DNA of 64,000 nucleotides from Symbiodinium natans. Lineage: Eukaryota > Sar > Dinophyceae > Suessiales > Symbiodiniaceae. Positions 53,320 through 61,618 of this stretch are shown one piece after another. The stretch covers positions 97,501 through 161,500 of the forward strand of contig CAJNDS010000285.1 in NCBI GenBank assembly GCA_905221605.1. Reading direction: 5' to 3'. Every line of letters starts with the position of its first letter. Positions within the stretch are counted from its first letter, which is position 1. A program made the position numbers and the translations under genes. The notes under the pieces are model-generated. The model made no database searches and was not told the DNA's origin. It worked only from the letters and a program-made list of their open reading frames with translations.

Positions 53320-53860
53320 GAGCGCGATTCAGAAACTGGACGCGATTCAGGAAACCAGGATTCAGGAAACTATGCGATTCAGGAAACTAACCGATTGAGG
53401 AAACCGATTCAGGAAACTGCAATTCAGGAAACCAGGCGATTCAGGAAAACACGCGATTCAGGAAACCGAAAACGCGCACAGGGGGGGGGGGGGGGGGGGG
53501 GGGGGGGGTGCGGGGTGGGGTGATAACATTCATGTCCGCGCGCTCCAGTTTCCTGAATCAGCTGGTTTCCGAATCCGCGCGCCCCAGTTTCCTGAATCAG
53601 CTGGTTTCCGAATCCGTGCACTCCAGTTTCCTGAATCAGTTGGTTTACCGAATCCTGGTTTCCCGAATCCGCCTTTCAGTTTCCGAATCCGCGTTTTCCT
53701 TTGCTGAATAAGCGGATTTTCCGAATCCTGGTTTCCCGAATCAGCGCTTTCAGTTTCCCGACTCAGTTTTTTCTAGTTTCCGAATCAGGCTTTTCCAGTT
53801 TCCGAATCCGCGCATTGTCAATTTCCGAATCCGCTGCTGACCCGTGGGCTTGGGAATGCA
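53320..53860. repeat. Inverted minisatellite around poly(G)
   Basis: 53325-53475 holds about nine copies of CGATTCAGGAAAC. 53481-53511 is about 30 G with a short GTGCGGGGTGGGG end. 53545-53855 holds about fourteen copies of the reverse complement GTTTCCTGAATC or GTTTCCGAATC. It starts about 20 nt after a stop codon. Confidence 0.95.
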
Positions 53861-54011
53861 GCCACGACTGCGAGGTCGCACGGGCTGTGGAAGGATCACG
53901 CATTGCAGGTTCTGCAGCTCAAGATAGGTGATCTCACATGTGGCCTGTGGAACCGCGATTCCACTCACTTTCGCTCAGCAGCGCTCGAGCTGAGACGGCA
54001 ACATGTTATCT

Positions 54012-54132
54012 ACCATTTGCTTAAGAACCCCCAAAAAATAAAGATGATAATCATAATAATGATCCCTATATTACCCTTATAAGTTATAAGGAAGAATATT
54101 TATTGCTTTTTGGGGGTTCTTAAGCAATTGGT
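54012..54132. repeat. Palindromic element with about 30-bp arms
   Basis: Left arm ACCATTTGCTTAAGAACCCCC then AAAAA; the right arm is its near-perfect reverse complement. AT-rich centre. Confidence 0.85.
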
Positions 54133-54258
54133 CGTTATCGGTAGTCGCAGAGCTGGGTGGGATCCATGGGATCCTAGGGGAGGCATGGGGAGGACGCATT
54201 TCTTGCTTGGTGCCTCTTTACGCTTCATGACTGTTCTAGATGTTTTGCCGGGTTTTCT

Positions 54259-54444
54259 GTGGAGGTGCTTACGGCAGGACTCCATTCCTGCCACCATGGG
54301 ACCCCGAATCCTGAGACAATAGCACAACTACTAGAAGAAAAAAGAGAGCGGAGTAGAGTAGAGAGAAGAGGCCCAGATGGGTCCATGCAGGAGGATGGCG
54401 AGACAGAACCAGAAGGTGAATGGGATGAGGACGACGATAGCTGA
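54259..54444 (+). CDS. C-terminal exon of an acidic hypothetical protein
   Basis: Reads PETIAQLLEEKRERSRVERR then MQEDGETEPEGEWDEDDDS, TGA at 54442-54444. A basic helix followed by an acidic tail. The upstream exon is not fixed; the acceptor could lie around 54270-54300. Not recognised. Confidence 0.4.
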   Translation: MEVLTAGLHSCHHGTPNPETIAQLLEEKRERSRVERRGPDGSMQEDGETEPEGEWDEDDDS

Positions 54445-55190
54445 GGGACCCACCCTTCGGCTTGGTACTGGCTTGTGTGTGTGTGCTGTAATTGTGCTAT
54501 GTTTTGAGAAGTGATGTCACGTTTACAACTCACAGAAATGGCCGTGGCTATGCGCATCATGTAGAAGAACGAAGCCAGTTTGCCATGACGGCAGCACATG
54601 GAAGGCGAAGCCTTCACATAAACTTCGCCACATGGTCGACTGGCCATACTCCGGCATATCACGTAGGCAGACGCCTAGGAAAGAAATACAAGAAGCTTGC
54701 TTGATGATGATGACAACGAGACGTCAGCGCATGCTGCGCCCAGTTGACACTCCCCGGTTTCACTCGTAGTTTCTGCCCTTCTCAGTCGAACGTGCTGTTC
54801 GACATGGGCATGTACGCATGCAGTCAGGCAGTGTCATCACACTACATTCGTAGCGTATTTTGGTGTTACAGTGCTTTGCAAATGCCACAAGATTACAGGT
54901 ACATAGCATAGATTGGGCCTGCAAAGCCAAGCTGTTTGCACTGACATGTTCATGAACGTGGCCAAAAGATCGACCAGCAATCAGATTCCGAATGTGGAGG
55001 TTCCAGGGCTGACGTGTGGAGCCCAGCGAGCCCCCAGCGTCTGCCCACTTCCAGCCCGGGTTCAGAATGTGGGATGTCAACATTCATGGATGCACATACT
55101 TTTTTGTAGAAGAAATTCCTACACGTGCTTTGATGTATAAACCCGTTTTTGTTTGCCTACTTGTACCCTTTCAGGCACATATACATAAAA
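54445..55190. other. Region without a firm gene
   Basis: Only short open frames with no recognisable domain. Confidence 0.35.
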
Positions 55191-55199
55191 CATACTACT

Positions 55200-55759
55200 A
55201 TGGGTATGTTGAGCTTGCAAAAGAGGCAAGGGTCAATCGGATCATCGAGTACAGCACTACCAGCTGCAAAGATGGCGGAACAGTCAGCCCGGGTGGACGA
55301 GAGCCGTTTCAACGCCGAAGGCTACGGGCTTGGCATGCACGCCCTGGCAGAAAGCTTCCTTACCGACCTGGGTCCTAAGCTCCAGGCTTCTACGCAGAGC
55401 TGCGTGCTCGCATTCTTTCCCAGCGCGAGGCCAGCACAGCAATTGTCACCATTTGTCACCCAGTCATTCCAAACACGATGGTGACCAGAAGCCGTTCCAA
55501 AGAAGATGGTGACACACGCCTGCAGGTCTTGACGAACCTGCAGAAGCGATCTGAGGACAGCCATTCTTTGCAGTCGCGAACTTGTCAAATACTTGCCTCG
55601 AGGATCGCATTGCTGCATGGCCCACAGAGACGGCGAGGAATCTGGGCAAACCGTGTTCAATTTGTCTACATGCTTTTGCGAAGGAGAGTCCGCAGAGACT
55701 GTGCGAAAAGCAGACGTGCAGATCACAATTTTGTAAGACTTGACAGCCCTAAGCATTAA
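55200..55759 (+). pseudogene. Hypothetical coding segment with an apparent 1-nt frameshift
   Basis: The frame from 55200 or ATG 55272 reads AEQSARVDESRFNAEGYGLG then MHALAESFLTDLGPKLQ. At about 55386 the protein-like reading passes to another frame: FYAELRARILSQREAST and HPVIPNTMVTRSRSKED, open to 55759. A single missing base at ...CTCCAGGC|TTCTAC would restore LGPKLQAFYAELRARIL. It may be a pseudogene, a sequence error, or two exons, since CCAG|G at the shift resembles an acceptor. The minus strand is also open here. Not recognised. Confidence 0.35.
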
Positions 55760-56267
55760 AATGCTTGTTGGAGTGCGATGCCACTCTTCTGTGCTCCGAC
55801 CTCCCTGTAGAGTGACGTCCTTCCTGTGTGCATTTTGTGCAATGAGCACCATATACCTCTGCAATCCGAATACAAGTGCTGAACGGTTGGAATTAAGAGT
55901 CGCAAGCTGGCGCTTGGCCTAGTGACGACAGGAGAACCGGAGATTTGATGGCGAGAAGTGCCGACGGACAAATCCATGTTGCCCGAGACATCTGAGACGA
56001 GACAGCTGGGACAGCAAAGCATTAATTCAAGGTCGTCGGGATAGTTCAACGAAAGCTGAAAATGCGTGGGTCATGACGTGGGTGTTTGCGTGCCAGTTCT
56101 TCCAGCTCCACCACGCAGAATCGTTCACCCGCTCGCAGCCGCACAGCCTCATCGCAGACTTCAATTCAAGTGCAGCTGCGTTGTTTTTAGTTTACACGGT
56201 CACCCGAACGTGATGGGAAGTGCCTGCCATCAGGACCACCGATCCTGCCCGAAGCATGTGGGGATGT
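55760..56267. other. No supported gene
   Basis: Short frames only; ends in a poly(G) run that begins the next repeat element. Confidence 0.4.
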
Positions 56268-56381
56268 GGGGGGGGGGGGGGGGGTTTTCCGAAGGGGTAC
56301 CCTTGTTGGGGTCCTCATAATAGAGGAATCCTACTATTTGAGGCTCTGTATTTGGGATCCCTTCTTTTCCGTAAACTCCCA
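56268..56381 (+). repeat. Inverted-repeat element, family A, ending at an ATG
   Basis: Begins with about 17 G, core GAGGAATCCTACTATTTGAGG, ends TTTTCCGTAAACTCCCAT. The element's last AT forms part of the ATG of the next open frame. Confidence 0.85.
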
Positions 56382-57333
56382 TGTGGAAAATGCTAGCGGC
56401 TAGCGATGTGCTGGAGGATTACTTTCAACACCGGCGAGTTCAAGAGCAGCCGAGGCTCAGTTCCGAGACAGACATGGAGCAAAGGCGCCAGTTGGCGGTC
56501 ACAATTCAGGCTGGGATGAGTAGCCCTACAGGGATCCTAGGATTTCCTCACTCCTGTCCATTCCTGTCCTGCTTTGTCAACCCTAAACCCTAAACCCTAA
56601 ACCCTGTTCCTTTGTTTTTTGTCCAGGCTCTGGGCCTCGAGCCACCCAACCTGCGTGTCCGCGCACAGCCTCCTCGAAAGAATGGACCAGAGCAGAACAA
56701 CCAGGTGAGTTGCTGAATTTGTCGCATTTGGGAGTGACTATCAGTCACTGACGCAGGCTGGGTCATACGCGACCGGCTCTCCTGAGATCTTTTGAGGACG
56801 CAGGCTGTGCTGCATGATTGGAGCTGGCTGCCAGATGACGTCAGGCAGCTGGGCAACCGGCATCAGAGGGAAGTTCAGCACGGCTTTGCGGGCCAAAATG
56901 CTGTACTTCGATCATGGTTCTTTGTCCAAACAAGACAGTTGCTTTAGATCAATAGACGCAAGGGCGTTCGCGCCCACAGGCAGTCAATCAATCAATCAAT
57001 CAATCAATCAATCCCCCTACTGCGCAGACTGCACCTATGCTGTGGTCTTCGCTGACAGTTCAGCTGTCGATTTGCACAAGCACCACGTGCCTGACTTTGC
57101 ACCAGTGTGCCACGCCCGGTGAATCCGGCAATACCGCCAAATCCTCGTGTACAGGAGTGTGCTGCAAGTGCTTGCAACTGCAGCATTCAACAAGCCCATC
57201 TGTGAGAGCCAAGGGCTATGATGTGGATCGCTACCTGTTGCAAGGTGGGCTACACTGCACGGATAGATCAGTCCGCTTGCATCTTGCAACAAGGTCGCTG
57301 GGTCTGGAGCATACTTGTATAGAACTACTGTGA
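56381..57333 (+). CDS. Hypothetical protein, 5' exons and possible 3' exons
   Basis: Exon 56381-about 56510: MWKMLAASDVLEDYFQHRRV then TDMEQRRQLAVTIQ, with a GC donor (CAG|GCTGGG). Exon 56627-56704: LGLEPPNLRVRAQPPRKNGP then EQNNQ, between AG|G and a full-consensus GTGAGT donor. In-phase joining gives VTIQALGLEPP. Later segments at about 57027-57120 (CTYAVVFADSSAVDLHKHHV) and 57190-57333 (KGYDVDRYLLQGGLHCTDRS) may be its 3' part, ending TGA. Not recognised. The ATG lies at the edge of a repeat element, so the true start may instead be upstream, with the element in an intron. Confidence 0.5.
56580..56605 (-). repeat. CCCTAAA array in an intron
   Basis: Three to four units, 20 nt before the AG|G acceptor at 56627. 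Confidence 0.92.
56983..57013. repeat. (CAAT)n microsatellite
   Basis: Seven to eight perfect CAAT units. Confidence 0.95.
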
Positions 57334-58270
57334 ATTCTTGGTTCAATGGTGCGAGATCCGATGAATCTCCGCAGATGAGCTACCAGAGTAATTGTTTTCT
57401 GGCAGGCCATGCCCCCCATTCTGCTTCTCAAAGTGCAGCTGTGCTGTTAAGTGGAAGTGATATCACAGTCTTGCCAGCCCTGAAATCCGCAGCTTTTCTG
57501 CAACAATCAGTATGAAAAAATCAGGAAAAGACACTCAAAGCTCAGAGTATCTTCAAGCAGAGCCGTTTCAAGGCAGCTGGCAAAAGCTGTGTGCACAGGA
57601 TCAGCTATCGTGATCATCTGTCGAGGCTAGAATGAACTGACTGTTCTGGCAGCGTTTGTTCGCATCTCACACATCTCAAGCATGCAGAAAAATTTCGAGA
57701 CTCAATGAGCTGCTGGCGACGATGGGCAAAATCGCAGCTCATGGCGCATGGAACGCTAGTAATGCGATTCGACATGCATGATCGGCTTCCATGTACTCTT
57801 GACCATCCGTGACTCACTTGAGTCTGAACAAAAACCATGCCTTTGCGCATTGGACCAGACACGAGGGTCAACTTTTCAGTGACACGAGTCGGACAGCCTT
57901 GTGTGGCGTGAGCTGACAACTCGGTGCCCCAAACCGTAAATCCTTTGAAACAACACAAGAAATCAACTAGGATTAACTAACAATAATTATAGTTTCTGTG
58001 TTTTTGTCTTGAATGGCCCATCTTGCCCACAATCAATCGCAAGCAGTGCACCACGCTGCAGCTGCTGGGCTGTAGACAGAGGGGGGGTCTCGTAGGGACG
58101 CCCCAGGGTCGAAGCTCCTCTCCATGCCCTGCGCTCAAGTTAGATGATATTCGAATATACTAGAGAATATTATTGAATGAATTGTAGATTTGTTTAGTTG
58201 ATTTTAGTATGTCATAGTATATTGTAGTAGATCATGAATATTATTATAGTATACTATATTCTAGTACATT
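57334..58270. other. No supported gene
   Basis: 57614-57958 is open on the minus strand without a domain. 58140-58290 is AT-rich (TAGTATATT-type). Confidence 0.4.
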
Positions 58271-58271
58271 G

Positions 58272-58352
58272 TCATATATTATGTTCAGGCAGAAAGCCGA
58301 ACGGAACAACCAAGGTGGTGAAGATTCGAGGTTCGCGGCGCTCTTTGAGGAC
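58272..58352 (+). CDS. Possible exon of an unrecognised protein
   Basis: Between TTCAG|GCAG and a TTTAGGG run: QKAERNNQGGEDSRFAALFE then DG. Short but protein-like and bounded by an acceptor and an array, like other exons here. Confidence 0.3.
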
Positions 58353-58360
58353 GGAGTCTA

Positions 58361-58381
58361 GGGTTTAGGGTTTAGGGTTTG
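58361..58381 (+). repeat. Short TTTAGGG array after an exon
   Basis: Three units beginning a few bases after the LFEDG segment. Confidence 0.9.
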
Positions 58382-60207
58382 TGGGTGTGAAGAGACAAGT
58401 TGTTACAGGTTGCCACAGGTTGCTGCAAGGTTCTCCGAGAGGCAGAACAAAGGCACATCACCTTCCCAAACAAAACGACAGACACTCATGGTCCCCTGGC
58501 GGGCGGACGAACTCGGGAAGTTCCTTCTCCGCCCCATCAGAGACTGCCCCTTTCAACCTCCACTGCGACCCACGTGAGGGAGAGAATGACGATTGTTGAC
58601 TAGTCTGCGTCCCATGACAAGTACTCGTAGCTGACTGCCGTCAATACCGCCTCAACTCAAAGCTCCAAAAGTTGAATCCGACCACCGCTGCTTGTCCACT
58701 CCATCGGGGCAGCCCCCTCCGGTAAGGAGGCAGCGAACAGGAATGCTGTTCAGGAAAGCATGTATCCACATGTGTCGAACCCCAACGACGTCCACAATGT
58801 CACACACACACACGCACACCATTGGTCCCATTGCAGAAAAGTGGAGGCACGGCATAGTTGCTTCGCACACTCCTGGGAATCCGAAGGAGTCATGCGTGCT
58901 TCCCGTTCCGCGGCCTCTCTGATTCTGGGAGGCTCTCACCCCAAGTTGTCCCAGACTCGGTCATGGTCAGGGGATGTCAAAATGAGTTCTGTTAAACACC
59001 CCGGCGCTTGAAGCTCAGGGGGCTTGGTGACTTGAACCTTAGCCTTGTATCTGTGCCGGCGCGTCCATGTGCCGACATCTAAGGGTCGGAACCACTGAGT
59101 TGAAGGCAGCCTCACTCAATGGCCTGAAGACTTTGACGCGACCAAGGCAGGCTTTCCGCGTAGGGGTTCGGGGCTTTCTATCATTCCGACCTGGCGGAGC
59201 GAGCCACTCCTCTGAGGAATCTCCCTCGCTTTTTCAGGTTGCCCACAAGAGAAGTATATGGGGACTTGGATCTAGAGAACTAGCTGGCCACATAGTCGCG
59301 AAGGGTCATCGGAAGTTTGAGAGAGAGCGTTAGTGGTAAAGGGATGTCTTCGGGGGATTTCGCATCGAGGAATGGGTCCAAGTTTGAGTTTCTCCGATAT
59401 CAGAAGTTTGGCTGCCTACAGAGGCAGGCCCGGTAGCTGCAGCAGTTTTCTCCTCATTTCACACAGCGCAGAGGATGGGGTAATCAAAAGCCAAGGTTCC
59501 ATCTCGCCCTGGTTGAGTTAGCCCCTTCCGTCAGCGCACCAACGTCGTGGGTTTGCACCCCCATGGAGAACGAAAAACCAAACAGCGGTCGTTGCGGAAG
59601 TTCTAGTAGCACTCTACCAAGCATGCAAATTGCTGCCTTGTGGCTGTCAGCCCAAGGATACGCAAGCCCCAAGAACGAGAATGTTCCAAAAGGAGCAGAG
59701 AGAGAGAGTGATGTTGAATTCTTGCATATCCGGCAGTACTGGTAGCTCATTGGCGCTGCAAAGCCACACTTCGAGCCGCTTCCACGACATTCTCGATGTG
59801 TGAAACACCATGACGTCTCATCCGTGACACCTTGTTTCAATGAGCCACCTTCGATGCCGCAGGTCCGCTGGTCGTCTAGTTACTCCGCGAAAAGAGCTCA
59901 GCGCCACAACTGCAGTGGCTTCTTCCACGGCGAGCAGCGATGTGTTTGGCAGCTGGAGAGCAAGTACTTGACTTTCTCCGCAAGTTATAGTATATCATGG
60001 TATATCATAGTATATTATCGTTTATTATCGTATTGTATAGTGTCATCTGGCATATTCTAGTATATTGCATTATACTGCCCAAGTAAACGTCACGCGTACT
60101 CGTCAGAAGTCACAGAGGTGCCGGGCTTAAGCCCCAGACACTGCTGAAACTTGAGTTCAGATTCGAGAAGGGAGGTCCGGCGCCTACACAGGGCTACAAT
60201 CTTCGAC
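58382..60207. other. Mostly unreadable region
   Basis: One possible exon at about 59862-59965 (AG|G, then WSSSYSAKRAQRHNCSGFFH). 59985-60080 is TA-rich (TAGTATATCATGG units). Other frames, including minus 59484-59840, show no domain. Confidence 0.35.
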
Positions 60208-60310
60208 ATGGGGGTTTACGAAAATAGGGGAGCCCTAATATCAACCCCCTCATAGTCGAATTCCCTTCTAATAGGGACCACAGCAACGTACCCCGAATGT
60301 CGGAAACCCT
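60208..60310 (-). repeat. Inverted-repeat element, family A (reverse copy)
   Basis: Starts ATGGGGGTTTACGAAAATAG and ends CCCGAATGTCGGAAACCCT. It lies only 170 nt from a copy in the other orientation (60482). Confidence 0.85.
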
Positions 60311-60481
60311 CAGATGTATGCTGAGTGTACACTGAGTGGACAGACTGGTGCACTTGTACTTCACACCGAGCCTCACACCCGCGGATCCGGAAGGTCACGG
60401 CCTCCAGTGGCAGAATCTGATCGTAACCGGCGTCAAGGGCCAGGCCAAGGATCTCGGGGTCGGGGGCTCGGCCTGTGGGGG

Positions 60482-60607
60482 AGGGGGGGGGGTTCCGAAT
60501 ATGAGGTAGGGTACATTTTTATTTCGGGGTCCTTGTTCGAAGGAGTTTAGAAGGGAATCCTACTAGTTGGGGTCTATAGTAGGGGTCCGTTATTGTCGTA
60601 AACCCCA
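60482..60607 (+). repeat. Inverted-repeat element, family A (long copy)
   Basis: G run, TTCCGAATATGAGG at the left, core GGGAATCCTACTAGTTGGGG, right end TATTGTCGTAAACCCCAT. Confidence 0.85.
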
Positions 60608-60694
60608 TGTTGGGGGGCTTCAGAAGTTCAGGAGCTCTCTTTCTTTTCATCCATCCGTGGAGACTCTTTTGTCGCGAGACCCTTGTCATCAGAG

Positions 60695-61493
60695 ATGGGT
60701 CTTCCGAGTAGTGGAAGCAGCCCTGAGGTCCAGATCGGCTGGCGGATCTACATGGTGGACGGCATGCTTATGAACACCGGGACCGAGGTGGGGACAGCAT
60801 CCGAAAAGCAGTCTGAAGAGGCTCCGTATTTTCGCCACCTGAGGTGTGGCAAAAGCTCCAGGATGCAATGTGGCAATGGAGGCTTGCGCGATTTTGCATG
60901 TTGCATGCTCTCTCGCCTGGGACCTGAGACCCCTTGCTAGACCCCCTAGGACGGTGACGGTCGTCTTCTTCACAGACTACAGGCCAGAATCGGGCTACAC
61001 GTCGTGTCATGCTGTAGCCTTGAATTATAGGATTGCCATGCAGCACCGAGCTCCACAGGGCCATCCGAATGGAGGAGAAAATCAAAGAGGAGGAGGAGGA
61101 GAGACGGGAGGCCTGGTCAGCACCTTGCATGCCACACGTGCGACCTGCGGCAATTCGCGACGTTGGGGACAGGCGGAGCGGCTTGCCAAGCTGCCGTTCA
61201 CCAGCACCTCGGATGAGAAGCACCTAGAGCAGCTCAAGCAGGAGATGTGCCGCAAGTGTCCGCAGGAGTCCACAGAAGGCTTTTTCTAAGTGCCATGAAG
61301 TGCCTTTGAAGGAGTTCATGTTCCAGGGCTACATTGACCATGCAGAGGAGCAAAGATGCGGCCTTCAAAGGAGCATGTCCAGTCCATTTTTTCAGCTCAA
61401 CTGACCTCGGAGGATCGAGCCATCACTCTGCAGCAATTGCAGAGAGTGGTGGATTTCAGCAAGGCACCGACCGGATGCATCCAAGTCAAGTGA
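60695..61493 (+). CDS. Hypothetical protein with coiled-coil and Cys-rich segments
   Basis: From ATG 60695: GLPSSGSSPEVQIGWRIYMV then DGMLMNTGTEV, a GWRI.MVDG pattern like the middle of a PDZ domain. Exon about 61048-61110: AIRMEEKIKEEEEERRE. Exon 61173-about 61257: AERLAKLPFTSTSDEKHLEQ then LKQEMCRKCPQ. The 61110/61173 join (GC donor, AG|G acceptor) keeps an unbroken charged helix. Later segments: CHEVPLKEFMFQGYIDHAEE (about 61291) and SEDRAITLQQLQRVVDFSKA, ending TGA 61491-61493. A CxxC and a CH could bind zinc. The stop lies only 125 nt before the next start codon. Not assigned to a family. Confidence 0.5.
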
Positions 61494-61618
61494 AAGTCGT
61501 GAAACGCTGCCGGTACTCAGCTCTCAGCGACGGGCATCATTCATTGCTCGGGCTCGAGAGTACCTACGCTGCGCAGCCCCTTCCCTTCAATTCGCTCATC
61601 ATCCGAGCCGTAGCGCCC

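Noticed and set aside
53320-53860. CRISPR-like array from the GATTCAGGAAAC repeats
   Set aside because: Units are contiguous or nearly so, without unique spacers of constant length, and flip orientation; a minisatellite in a eukaryotic genome.
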